Origin: Bacillota bacterium
GTDB taxonomy: Bacteria > Bacillota > DTU030
Direction: 5' to 3'
DNA length: 10,202 bases
Assembly (NCBI GenBank): GCA_012842325.1
Contig: DUTA01000026.1
Span: 1 to 10,202 of the forward strand
Part shown: positions 1 to 6,533 of the stretch, piece by piece
How the letters are laid out: every line of letters starts with the position of its first letter
How positions within the stretch are numbered: position 1 is the first letter of the stretch
Program-made: the position numbers and the translations under genes
Notes under the pieces: model-generated
Told to the model about the DNA's origin: nothing
Seen by the model: the letters and a program-made list of their open reading frames with translations, nothing else
Database searches by the model: none

Positions 1-108
1 ACGGCTGGCTGCATAATGCTAAAGGGACCGGGGGGCAGGAAGAGAAGGACCAGGACGGAAAACAACCCCGGGACCGGCATGATCCGTCACAAAGCCCGCC
101 TCTCCCTG

Positions 109-117
109 CATATGATA
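109..117 (+). promoter_or_regulatory. Possible sigma-K-like -10 element upstream of the hypothetical gene
   Basis: CATATGATA fits the mother-cell sporulation -10 pattern CATANNNTA and lies about 50 bases before the ATG at 168. The nearest AC-containing -35 candidate is at about 88-90, giving a spacer slightly longer than usual. The embedded TATGAT would also serve a vegetative factor, but there is no good TTGACA-like partner. This is weak evidence. It only applies if the gene really starts at 168. Confidence 0.2.
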
Positions 118-167
118 ACAGGGGAATACAGCGGGAAAAAAAGGTTCCCAACAAGGGAGGGATAGAA

Positions 168-584
168 ATGATGGAAGAGGTACAACCGGCAGCCCTTCGC
201 AACACCGCCGAGGAAGGGCCAGGGCCGGAAACTGGGCCTGTGGGCCCTGCAGTCCTCCGCTATGGAGCCGACATAGCAGAAACTGAAGCAGGGGCGGCAC
301 CTGAACCCCCGGGGGAAGAAACAAAGCCCTCTGCCCCCCAGGCAGATGAAGGGGAAACTCCCCCTACCCGACAGGCCGCAGCGCCAAAAAGGACAAAACC
401 GACCCCCTATTACCGGCTTCCCAGCAGCAAAGGGCCGGGGAATAAGAAAGGAAGTGATCTGATGGCCGGCAGAAAAGTAACCCTCAAGGTGGAAGATTTG
501 CTGCGGGCAGGGCGCAGTCATTTTGAGATCCCCAAATCAAAGCAGGAGGCCCTCAAAAAGAAGGCCTCCCGGCGGGGTGGTTGA
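168..584 (+). CDS. Hypothetical hydrophilic protein, possibly 5'-incomplete
   Basis: I do not recognise this protein. From the ATG at 168 it has 138 residues. The first 100 or so are low-complexity and rich in Glu, Pro, Ala and Gly. The last 40 are basic (12 Lys/Arg against 4 Asp/Glu) and look more ordered. There is no signal peptide or membrane segment. The start at 168 is supported by AAGGGAGG at 153-160, 7 bases upstream. However, the same frame has no stop back to base 3, and the residues it would encode there are also hydrophilic (Lys, Asp, Gln, Pro), so the gene may begin outside the window with 168 as an internal Met. A second, even better start site lies at 462. The gene converges on the split transketolase, and a hairpin at 651-684 lies between them. 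That it is a gene is fairly likely; its function is unknown. Confidence 0.6.
   Translation: MMEEVQPAALRNTAEEGPGPETGPVGPAVLRYGADIAETEAGAAPEPPGEETKPSAPQADEGETPPTRQAAAPKRTKPTPYYRLPSSKGPGNKKGSDLMAGRKVTLKVEDLLRAGRSHFEIPKSKQEALKKKASRRGG
447..464 (+). promoter_or_regulatory. Strong internal Shine-Dalgarno and ATG in the hypothetical gene
   Basis: AAAGGAAGTGAT at 447-458 matches the full anti-Shine-Dalgarno complement AAAGGAGGTGAT at 11 of 12 bases. It sits 7 bases before an in-frame ATG at 462. Initiation here would give a separate 40-residue basic protein, the C-terminal part of the longer product. The region is coding in either case, so the match could be chance, but it is better than the ribosome site of most genes in the window. 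Confidence 0.4.
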
Positions 585-650
585 ATTTATCTCCCCCGAC
601 CGGTACGGACGCAGAAGCAGAAATCCCGGTGCACAGGTTAACCAATTGCC

Positions 651-684
651 AGGGGACAGGCGTCCTTTCCGGTGCCTGTCCCCT
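651..684. terminator. Hairpin between convergent genes
   Basis: AGGGGACAGGC (651-661) and GCCTGTCCCCT (674-684) form a perfect 11-bp stem around a 12-base loop. The hairpin begins 13 bases past the stop of the transketolase C-terminal gene and 67 bases past the stop of the plus-strand gene. Neither side has a U-tract directly at the stem: on the plus strand a run of seven T occurs 15 bases later, and on the minus strand there is none. It may be a weak bidirectional terminator or a copy of a dispersed palindromic repeat. Confidence 0.5.
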
Positions 685-696
685 CACCCTTCCACC

Positions 697-1635
697 CTAT
701 TTTTTTGCCACTGCCTTCCTGGCGGCTTCGACAATATCGGCCGCAGTCAAGCCGTACTTTTTCAACAAGTCCGCCGGGGAGCCCGATTCCCCAAAGGTGT
801 CCCTGATGCCGACCCTGATGATGGGAACGGGATATTCCTCGGCCAGTACTTCGGCCACAGCACTGCCCAGGCCGCCGATGATATTGTGTTCCTCGGCGGT
901 GACCAGAGCCCCCGTCTCCCGGGCTGCTTTAACCAGGGCCTCGGTGTCAATGGGCTTGATGGTAGACATGTTCAGGACCCGGGCCTCCACCCCTTCACCG
1001 GCCAGGGTCTCGGCCGCCGCCAGGGCTTCGCCCACCATGTACCCGCAGGCCACTATGGTTACATCCTGCCCTTCCCGGAGCAGGGCAGCTTTACCAATTG
1101 CAAACCGGTAATTATCGTCAAAGATCACCGGCACCTTGGGGCGGCCCAGGCGCAGGTAAACCGGTCCCTTGTAGGCGGCCGCCGCCTGGACGGCCAGGCG
1201 GGTCTCCACCCCATCGGCGGGGACGATGACCGTCATCCCGGGGAGGGCCCGCATGAGGGCAATGTCCTCCACCGACTGGTGGGAGGCACCGTCTTCCCCC
1301 ACGGTGAGCCCGGCATGGGTGGCGGCAATCTTCACATTGAGCCGGGGATAGCAGACGGAGTTCCGCACCTGGTCAAAGGCCCTGCCGGTGGCAAAGACGG
1401 CGAAGGTGCTGGCAAAGGGGATTTTCCCTGCCGCTGCCAGGCCGGCGGCGGTGCCAATCATATTGGCTTCGGCAATCCCCATGTCAAAAAACCGCTCGGG
1501 AAACTCCTTGGCAAAAACATCGGTCTTGGTAGATTTGGACAGGTCCGCGTCCAGGACCACAATATCAGGATTAGTTCTACCCAACTCTGCCAGGGCCTTG
1601 CCATAGGCATCACGGGTAGCAATTTTTTCCGTCAC
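697..1635 (-). CDS. Transketolase, C-terminal subunit
   Basis: This is the second half of a split transketolase, 312 residues, covering the pyrimidine-binding domain and the C-terminal domain. With its N-terminal partner it would move two-carbon ketol units between sugar phosphates in the non-oxidative pentose phosphate pathway, in the cytosol, using thiamine diphosphate. Visible motifs are DLSKSTKTD (31-39), MGIAEANM (52-59, with Glu56 as the expected cofactor-activating acid), TFAVFATGRAFDQ (77-89) and HAGLTVGEDGASHQ (107-120). The start is GTG with AAGGGAGG 7 bases upstream (1643-1650). It lies 38 bases after the N-terminal gene and is almost certainly in the same operon. The two-gene form is common in Clostridia and archaea, so this is not a broken gene. 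Such C-terminal halves resemble DXP synthase, but the partner upstream is of transketolase type. Confidence 0.93.
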   Translation of the reverse strand: MTEKIATRDAYGKALAELGRTNPDIVVLDADLSKSTKTDVFAKEFPERFFDMGIAEANMIGTAAGLAAAGKIPFASTFAVFATGRAFDQVRNSVCYPRLNVKIAATHAGLTVGEDGASHQSVEDIALMRALPGMTVIVPADGVETRLAVQAAAAYKGPVYLRLGRPKVPVIFDDNYRFAIGKAALLREGQDVTIVACGYMVGEALAAAETLAGEGVEARVLNMSTIKPIDTEALVKAARETGALVTAEEHNIIGGLGSAVAEVLAEEYPVPIIRVGIRDTFGESGSPADLLKKYGLTAADIVEAARKAVAKK

Positions 1636-1673
1636 TGGAATTCCTCCCTTCTTGCCTCCACTGGCTGTATTTC

Positions 1674-2498
1674 CTAGGCCAACTCAGCCAGGGCCTGCTC
1701 CGCCTGTTCTTTGCTGGGAGCATTGCCGTGCCAGCCCACCTGGTTTTCCATGAAGGACACACCCTTGCCCTTGACAGTATGGGCAATAATCATGGTCGGC
1801 TTGCCCCTGGTAGCCTTGGCCTTTTCTACGGCCGCGAGGATTTCCTCGAAATTATGGCCGTCAATGGTCAGGACATTCCAGCCGAAGGCGGCCCATTTTT
1901 CCGCCAGGGGTTCGGGATTCATAACCTCCCGGATGGGGCCATCGATCTGCAGGCCGTTGAAATCAAGGAAGGCCGTTAAATTGTCCAGCTTGTAGTGGGC
2001 TGCCGCCATGGCCGCTTCCCAGATCATACCCTCCTGGATTTCACCATCGCCCAAAATAACATAAACCCGGTAATCCTTCTTATCCAGCTTTCCTGCCAGG
2101 GCCATGCCGTTGGCGGCCGCCAGCCCCTGGCCCAGGGACCCGGTGGACATCTCCACACCGGGGGTCTTCTTCATATCGGGGTGCCCCTGAAGGCGGCTGT
2201 TGATCTTCCGCAGGGTCATCAGTTCTTCCACGGGGAAAAAGCCCCGCTCGGCCAGGGCCGCATACAGAACCGGGCAGGCGTGGCCTTTGGACAGGACCAG
2301 CCGGTCCCGGTCCTCCCAGTCGGGCCGGGCCGGATCTACTCTCATCACTTGAAAGTAGAGGGCCGTGACAATATCGGCGATGGATAGAGATCCCCCCGGA
2401 TGACCCGATCCGGCTTCAGCCAGCATGCTCACAATGTGGCGCCGGATCCTCTTGGCCTTGTCCTCCAGCATTGCTTTGGTTTCTGGCGCAAGCTCCAT
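1674..2498 (-). CDS. Transketolase, N-terminal subunit
   Basis: This is the thiamine-diphosphate-binding half of a split transketolase, 274 residues. Motifs in order: SGHPGGSLS (31-39), KGH (71-73), QGHPD (104-108), and the cofactor/Mg motif running from GDG (150-152) to NGLQIDG (181-187). It pairs with the downstream C-terminal subunit to form the complete enzyme of the non-oxidative pentose phosphate pathway. The open frame extends 16 codons further upstream, but the ATG at 2496-2498 has AAGGAGG (2506-2512) 7 bases away and gives the usual family N-terminus, so I use that start. A 240-base spacer separates it from the glycosyltransferase gene upstream, so it probably has its own promoter. 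Confidence 0.94.
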   Translation of the reverse strand: MELAPETKAMLEDKAKRIRRHIVSMLAEAGSGHPGGSLSIADIVTALYFQVMRVDPARPDWEDRDRLVLSKGHACPVLYAALAERGFFPVEELMTLRKINSRLQGHPDMKKTPGVEMSTGSLGQGLAAANGMALAGKLDKKDYRVYVILGDGEIQEGMIWEAAMAAAHYKLDNLTAFLDFNGLQIDGPIREVMNPEPLAEKWAAFGWNVLTIDGHNFEEILAAVEKAKATRGKPTMIIAHTVKGKGVSFMENQVGWHGNAPSKEQAEQALAELA

Positions 2499-2505
2499 CT
2501 TATTT

Positions 2506-2512
2506 CCTCCTT
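2506..2512 (-). promoter_or_regulatory. Ribosome binding site deciding the transketolase N-subunit start
   Basis: AAGGAGG on the minus strand, 7 bases before the ATG at 2498. It lies inside the longer open frame that would begin at 2546, so it argues for the shorter protein. Confidence 0.8.
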
Positions 2513-2517
2513 TTCTT

Positions 2518-2546
2518 TTATTAGCCAAAATCAGAACCGCTGCCAA
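2518..2546 (-). promoter_or_regulatory. Possible promoter of the transketolase operon
   Basis: TTGGCA (2541-2546) and TAATAA (2518-2523) lie 17 bases apart on the minus strand. The -35 matches the vegetative consensus at 5 of 6 bases; the -10 is poor, 3 of 6, or 4 of 6 if shifted by one base. Transcription would start near 2511, giving a very short leader with the ribosome site almost at its 5' end. The remainder of the 2499-2738 spacer holds short palindromes and direct repeats but no riboswitch I recognise. Confidence 0.3.
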
Positions 2547-2738
2547 TGCCAGCCTGCATTGATTTTAATGCCAACTCGCATCTTTCTTCCCTTTTCCGCC
2601 GGGTAAAAAAGCCGCCGGGCAAGGTCGGGAAGCAGGCAGCCTGACAGCCTTTTTCTTGGCCCATATCCAGGCCATAAGTTATGATATGCAAAGATCGTGC
2701 CTTTTACCGCAGGACCAAAAAAATAACGCCGCTCCCCC

Positions 2739-3470
2739 TCAAGACCTGCCCTGAACCAGAACCTTTACCGCAAAGCGGGGCAGGGCAAGCATCCGGAATA
2801 GCCTCTGGGGCTGGGTAAGGAAGCGGTACAGCCACTCCAGGCCCAGGCGGCACATCCAGCCGGGAGCCCGGCAGACTCTCCCGGCAAAGACATCGAGGCT
2901 CCCGCCGACGCCGATGGCCACCGCCGCTCCCAGCCGCTGCCGGTGGCGGTAGATCCATTTTTCCTGTTTGGGCATCCCCAAACCCACCAGCAAAAGATGG
3001 GGCCTGGCGGCGGCGACTGCGGCCACCACCCCTTCCTCTTCCTCCGGGCTGAAGTAGCCGTGCTGCACCCCGGCGATGACAAGGCCCGGGTATTTTGCTT
3101 CCAGGCACCGGGCCGCCTCGGCCGCCACTCCCGGGGCCCCGCCCAGAAGGTAAACCCGGTAACCCCGCTGGGCTGCCAGGGCCACCAGCCGTTCCGCCAG
3201 TTCTACCCCCGGCACCCGTTCCGGGAGAGGATTTCCCTGCCGCCGGGCCGCCCAGACAATCCCGATGCCGTCGGCAACTACCAGGCGGGCTTCCCGGAGG
3301 ATTGCCATTAGCTCCCTGTCCTCCCCGGCCTTCATCACCGTTTCCGGATTGGCCGTCACTATCTGGTGACACTCCTCCCCCTCCAGCCAGGAGGCAATTG
3401 TTTTCACCGCCTCCTCCATTCCCAGGGGATCAAAGGGAACACCCAAAACCTCAATCCTGCCTGCAGCCAC
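2739..3470 (-). CDS. tagA: WecG/TagA/CpsF-family glycosyltransferase
   Basis: This protein matches the GT26 family, which transfers an N-acetylhexosamine (N-acetylmannosamine in TagA and WecG) onto undecaprenyl-diphosphate-linked GlcNAc, an early step in wall teichoic acid or related polymer synthesis at the inner face of the membrane. Visible family features, numbered from the upstream GTG at 3479, are TANPETV (42-48), ADG (69-71, with the likely catalytic Asp70), ERVPG (87-91), YLLGGAPGVA (110-119), HGYF (140-143), VGLGMPKQE (165-173), GVGGSLDVFAG (190-200) and RAPGWM ending in LEWLYRF (204-220). Two GTG starts compete. The one at 3479 overlaps the csaB stop by 4 bases but abuts GGGGAGG with no spacing. 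The one at 3470 has that same site 8 bases upstream and is preferred (243 residues). The symbol is given at family level, since the exact sugar cannot be read from sequence. It is the last gene of the polysaccharide cluster. Confidence 0.9.
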   Translation of the reverse strand: MAAGRIEVLGVPFDPLGMEEAVKTIASWLEGEECHQIVTANPETVMKAGEDRELMAILREARLVVADGIGIVWAARRQGNPLPERVPGVELAERLVALAAQRGYRVYLLGGAPGVAAEAARCLEAKYPGLVIAGVQHGYFSPEEEEGVVAAVAAARPHLLLVGLGMPKQEKWIYRHRQRLGAAVAIGVGGSLDVFAGRVCRAPGWMCRLGLEWLYRFLTQPQRLFRMLALPRFAVKVLVQGRS

Positions 3471-3475
3471 TTCCT

Positions 3476-4606
3476 TCACCTCCCCAGCAGCCGGGCCACC
3501 AGGCGGCCGTTCTCCTGGGCCCGCTCCACCAGTTCCCTGCCCTTCTCCCGCAGGCGGGCTCCCCGCTCTTTGCGTTCCTGCCAGGCGGCCTGGACACAGC
3601 TCTGCAGGGAAGCGGGGGTCAGATCGGCAACAGTTCCCGCCGCCGGCTGTTCCACCTGCTGGAGGAAATCGGCCACCTTGGGGTCATAGATGATCCCCAC
3701 CATGGGCACCCCCTGGACGGCGGCGAAGATCAGGGCATGGAGGCGCATGCCGATTACCAGATCCATCTTGCCCGTCACGGCCAGGAATTCCTGGGCCGAA
3801 TACCTGCCCTCCAGGATGACGGAGGGCTCCTTCATCAGGGCCGCCACTTCCCGGGCGACCGGCAGGTCCACCTGCCACTGGAGGGGCAGGAAGACGATCT
3901 GCGCCCCGCAGGCCGCCGCCAGCCAGTCGGCCGTCCGGGCCACGGCTTCCTTGTAGCCCCGGTAATCCCGCCACCGGCGCAGGGAAATGCCGGCCAGGGG
4001 GCGGTCCAGGTCAGCCCCCTCCCGGGCCAGAATTGCTTCGGCCCGGGCCGCCGGTGCCGGTTCCAGGCAGAAAACCTGGTCGGCCGTCACATGGATGGGG
4101 GGCCTTCGCACCCCCAGTTCCAGCAGGGTTTCCCGGGAACCCGCCTCCCGGACGGTGATGAGATCGACCCGGTTGGCGATGAAACCGGTGAGCAGCCGGT
4201 TCCAGGGCCGCTGGATGGGCCCCACCCCCTGCCCAAAGAACATGACCCTGGTGCCGCAGAGCTTGGCCAGGGCCACGATGCCCAGGTAGTACATGAGGGA
4301 GCGGGAACTGGTGACATCCTGGAGGATGCTGCCCCCGCCGCTGAGCAGGAGATCGGCCTGGCGCAGGGCGCCAATGATACCCACAAGATCGGTCCTGCCC
4401 ACCGCCTTAACCTGGTGCTGGGCTGCCGTCTGGAGCGGGTTGCCGGAAATGACCGTCAGCTGTATTTGGGGCACAAAGCGCCGCAGCGATCCCACCATGG
4501 AGGTAAGGATGGCCTCATCTCCGGCATTGTTGAAACCAAAATAGCCGGAGATTACCACCCGGGGCGGACGATCCTGATGGGTTTTTTCCCTTTTGTAAGG
4601 GCCCAT
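3476..4606 (-). CDS. csaB: CsaB-type polysaccharide pyruvyl transferase
   Basis: CsaB adds ketal-linked pyruvate to the secondary cell-wall polysaccharide, creating the ligand that SLH-domain proteins bind, and so anchors S-layer and other wall proteins. The 376-residue length is normal. Motifs: GYFGFNNAGDEAIL (21-34) at the N-terminus, SGGGSILQD (89-97), GQGVGPI (125-131), TADQVF (174-179), GMRLHALIFA (286-295, with the conserved His290) and YDPKV (307-311). The ATG at 4606 is the only ordinary start in frame before an upstream stop at 4634-4636. Its ribosome site is just GGGGG (4614-4618, spacing 7), which is weak. Immediately upstream of that lies a tract of ACAATTG repeats, so insertion or growth of the repeat may have altered the leader. 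It is followed at once by the TagA-type gene. Confidence 0.94.
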   Translation of the reverse strand: MGPYKREKTHQDRPPRVVISGYFGFNNAGDEAILTSMVGSLRRFVPQIQLTVISGNPLQTAAQHQVKAVGRTDLVGIIGALRQADLLLSGGGSILQDVTSSRSLMYYLGIVALAKLCGTRVMFFGQGVGPIQRPWNRLLTGFIANRVDLITVREAGSRETLLELGVRRPPIHVTADQVFCLEPAPAARAEAILAREGADLDRPLAGISLRRWRDYRGYKEAVARTADWLAAACGAQIVFLPLQWQVDLPVAREVAALMKEPSVILEGRYSAQEFLAVTGKMDLVIGMRLHALIFAAVQGVPMVGIIYDPKVADFLQQVEQPAAGTVADLTPASLQSCVQAAWQERKERGARLREKGRELVERAQENGRLVARLLGR

Positions 4607-4622
4607 ACCGATACCCCCGTTA

Positions 4623-4650
4623 ACAATTGACAGTTAACAATTGACAATTG
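4623..4650. repeat. Heptamer tandem repeat, ACAATTG type
   Basis: Four successive 7-base units: ACAATTG (4623-4629), ACAGTTA (4630-4636), ACAATTG (4637-4643) and ACAATTG (4644-4650). The tract occupies most of the 55-base spacer between the ligase stop and the csaB start, ending 5 bases before the weak csaB ribosome site. It is AT-rich in a GC-rich neighbourhood. A second tract of the same unit lies at 6534-6568. Confidence 0.8.
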
Positions 4651-4661
4651 TTATCAGTTGT

Positions 4662-6014
4662 TTATTGCTCCTTTCGAATTTCGAACCTCGAACCTCGTAT
4701 TTCGAAAAGGGCCAGGGTTATGCCCACAATAATCCAGAACATGATAATAATCTTGGGCAGATAGAGGACGCTTTCAAAGAGGCCGAAGACCAAGATCCCG
4801 GCCAGGGAAGAAACGGCAGCCACCAGCATGGTCCGGTCAAAGGGGTGCCCTTCCCCCAAGATCCGCCTCACGGCCCCCTTCAGGATGCTCCCCAGGTAAA
4901 GGAGCAGGGCAGCCAGCCCGAAGAGGCCCGTCTCCACCGCCACCTGCAGGTAGGTGTTGTGGGAATGGTAAGGAAACTTGCTCCGGTCAAAGGCAAAATA
5001 GGGATACAGGAAGCGGAAAGCCCGGTGCCCCAGGCCAACCCCCGTGGCCCAGAAGCTGCGGATCATTACCAGGGTCTCCTGCCAGACCATAAGCCGGTGG
5101 GCATTGGAAGAATCCTTTAAGGAAAAAATGGAAAGCAGCCGCTGGAGGAGAACATCGGATTTGAGGAGCACAGGCAGGGACAGAAGCCCTAGCCCCAAAC
5201 CCACCAGGAGTAAACGCCTGTCCAGGAGAATAGCGAAAACTGCCACCCCGGCGGCAAAGGCCAGCCAGCCGGAACGGGACATGGTCAGGATCAGGCAGAG
5301 GACCTGCAGGGCCGTGGCCCCGCCGTAGAGGAGCCGCTGGCCCCAATCCCGGTGATACCAGGCGAGGCCAATGCTGAAGGGCAGGACAAAGACCAGGTAT
5401 TCCGCCAGCACATTGGGGTTGCCAAAGGTGGAGTAGGCCCTGGTGGTCAGTTCGGGATGCATTTCGGCATCGACCCAGCCCGACTCCCCGGGCATCCCAA
5501 TGTAATAGCCGTAAATCCCGTACAGGGATACCAGGACGGCCGCCAGCACCATGGCCATGAGGAAGAGCTTAAGGCGGCGGCGCCGGGTAAGGCTGCTGGT
5601 CAGGGCCAGGACAATGCCCCCACCCAGGCAGTGGAGCAGAAACTCCAGCAGGCTGTACCCCAGGGTAATGGAACTGACCGCACTGAAAAAGAAGAGGGCC
5701 AGGAAGAGGTACAGGAAGGGATTAGCCGGCACCCGCAGCGGCAGTTTCCTATCCCAGAGGGACCGCAGGAGAAAGGACCCCAGCACCAGGGCCAGGAGCA
5801 TGGTATAGGCCAGGTTGGGCAAAAAAGGCAGGGCAAGGGGAAGCAACAGGAGGCCGAGGAAGTAATGGCCGGCCAGCACCACCACCGCCCCCAGGACCAG
5901 GAGCAGTTTTGCCACCTCCAGGGGGGGAAACCACAAGAATAAAAGCCCGATAGCAACGCCGGCCAGAATGCCCGGCGGCTGGATTCTTTGTTCCCCGGAC
6001 CAGACAAGTTTCAC
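4662..6014 (-). CDS. O-antigen ligase/polymerase family membrane protein
   Basis: This is a polytopic membrane protein of the Wzy/WaaL type (O-antigen ligase family), 450 residues, with roughly ten to twelve hydrophobic segments by eye. Such proteins polymerise or transfer lipid-linked glycans outside the membrane. Family marks are TFGNPNVLAEYL (196-207), TMSRSGWLA (244-252) and HSHNTYLQ (350-357) in the large outer loop, followed by ETG. The longest frame starts at a GTG at 6032, but GGGGGAGG (6023-6030) lies 8 bases before the GTG at 6014, so I choose 6014. That start overlaps the upstream gene's stop as GTGA, implying translational coupling. The C-terminal 14 residues, from FEIRGSR on, come from a 7-base DNA repeat and look appended to the last membrane helix. 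Whether it acts as polymerase or ligase cannot be told from sequence. Confidence 0.92.
   Translation of the reverse strand: MKLVWSGEQRIQPPGILAGVAIGLLFLWFPPLEVAKLLLVLGAVVVLAGHYFLGLLLLPLALPFLPNLAYTMLLALVLGSFLLRSLWDRKLPLRVPANPFLYLFLALFFFSAVSSITLGYSLLEFLLHCLGGGIVLALTSSLTRRRRLKLFLMAMVLAAVLVSLYGIYGYYIGMPGESGWVDAEMHPELTTRAYSTFGNPNVLAEYLVFVLPFSIGLAWYHRDWGQRLLYGGATALQVLCLILTMSRSGWLAFAAGVAVFAILLDRRLLLVGLGLGLLSLPVLLKSDVLLQRLLSIFSLKDSSNAHRLMVWQETLVMIRSFWATGVGLGHRAFRFLYPYFAFDRSKFPYHSHNTYLQVAVETGLFGLAALLLYLGSILKGAVRRILGEGHPFDRTMLVAAVSSLAGILVFGLFESVLYLPKIIIMFWIIVGITLALFEIRGSRFEIRKEQ
4672..4706. repeat. Heptamer tandem repeat, TTTCGAA/CCTCGAA type, inside the ligase 3' end
   Basis: Five successive 7-base units: TTTCGAA, TTTCGAA, CCTCGAA, CCTCGTA and TTTCGAA, from 4672 to 4706. 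It is read through by the ligase gene on the minus strand and encodes the tail FEIRGSRFEIRK. Three heptamers make 21 bases, so the peptide repeats every seven residues. The unit differs in sequence from the ACAATTG tract 21 bases away. Confidence 0.8.
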
Positions 6015-6520
6015 TGCCCCCACCTCCCCCACTCATCGACAGCCGTCAGCTTCGTCCAGAGCCTGGCCGTCAGGCTATGGCGCCAGATCTCCCGGCTCCG
6101 GGGCCAGAACCGGGCGGCAGTAACTGAGAGTACGACCAGAAGGACCGCCGCCGGCCACCAGGAACCACCGCGCACCGCGGCGCCGGCCAGCAGGGTCAGG
6201 CCCAGGCCCAGGAGGAGAGAACAGACAAAACCTGCAGTGCCCGGGTTTTCACCGGAGAGGACGTCCAGGGCTTTACTGTCGGCAGCGGCTGCCGCCAGCC
6301 GGTTTTTTATTCCCTGCACCAGGCCGGTGATGAAACGGACCCCGCCCTGCACCAGGCGGCCAAAGGCGCTTTCCTGCAGCCAGCCGGGGCCGTCCCCCAG
6401 CAGGAAACCAATTATTATGCTGCCCGAGGCGATCCTGCCCCCCCGGGCTCCCAGGGCATAAATGAGCCGGCGGGTAAAACTTCCGCGCCAGATTTTTATG
6501 AGCACACTACTTTCCAGCAC
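6011..6520 (-). CDS. Unknown membrane protein coupled to the ligase
   Basis: I do not recognise a named family. From the GTG at 6520 it has 169 residues. There is a short hydrophobic stretch near 30-41, an amphipathic middle, then two clear membrane helices at about 96-116 and 121-138, and a basic, Trp-rich C-terminus. The longest frame begins at a TTG at 6565, but its first ten codons lie entirely inside an ACAATTG repeat tract and have no ribosome site. AAGGTGG (6526-6532) stands 5 bases before the GTG at 6520, so that start is preferred. The stop overlaps the ligase start by 4 bases. I infer that it works with the ligase, perhaps as a detached N-terminal extension or small partner. This is a context argument only. 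Confidence 0.75.
   Translation of the reverse strand: MLESSVLIKIWRGSFTRRLIYALGARGGRIASGSIIIGFLLGDGPGWLQESAFGRLVQGGVRFITGLVQGIKNRLAAAAADSKALDVLSGENPGTAGFVCSLLLGLGLTLLAGAAVRGGSWWPAAVLLVVLSVTAARFWPRSREIWRHSLTARLWTKLTAVDEWGRWGQ
6023..6030 (-). promoter_or_regulatory. Ribosome binding site deciding the ligase start
   Basis: GGGGGAGG on the minus strand, 8 bases before the GTG at 6014. It lies within the last codons of the upstream membrane protein gene, which supports coupled translation of the two. Confidence 0.75.
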
Positions 6521-6533
6521 GCCTACCACCTTT

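Noticed and set aside
1..165. Frame-1 open stretch ending in TAG at 163-165, as the tail of an upstream gene
   Set aside because: The residues show no recognisable feature. The competing frame that is continuous with the 168-584 gene is at least as plausible.
87..521. 144-residue minus-strand open frame opposite the hypothetical gene
   Set aside because: It has no ribosome site and a Phe/Cys/Pro-rich composition typical of the reverse of a Glu/Gly/Pro-rich gene, whereas the plus strand has two good ribosome sites.
523..1677. 384-residue plus-strand open frame opposite the transketolase C-terminal gene
   Set aside because: It lies antisense to a clearly conserved enzyme, has no ribosome site and starts inside another gene. 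Long antisense frames are expected at this GC content.
3095..4630. 511-residue plus-strand open frame opposite csaB and the TagA-type gene
   Set aside because: The composition is Pro/Gly/His-rich shadow sequence and both opposite genes carry full family motifs.
4623..4650. TTGACA hexamers within the ACAATTG tracts as -35 promoter elements
   Set aside because: They fall on the plus strand, where no gene follows, and no suitably spaced -10 element is present.
4623..4706. CRISPR-like array from the closely spaced repeats
   Set aside because: The units are 7 bases with no spacers and no cas genes nearby. They are simple tandem repeats.
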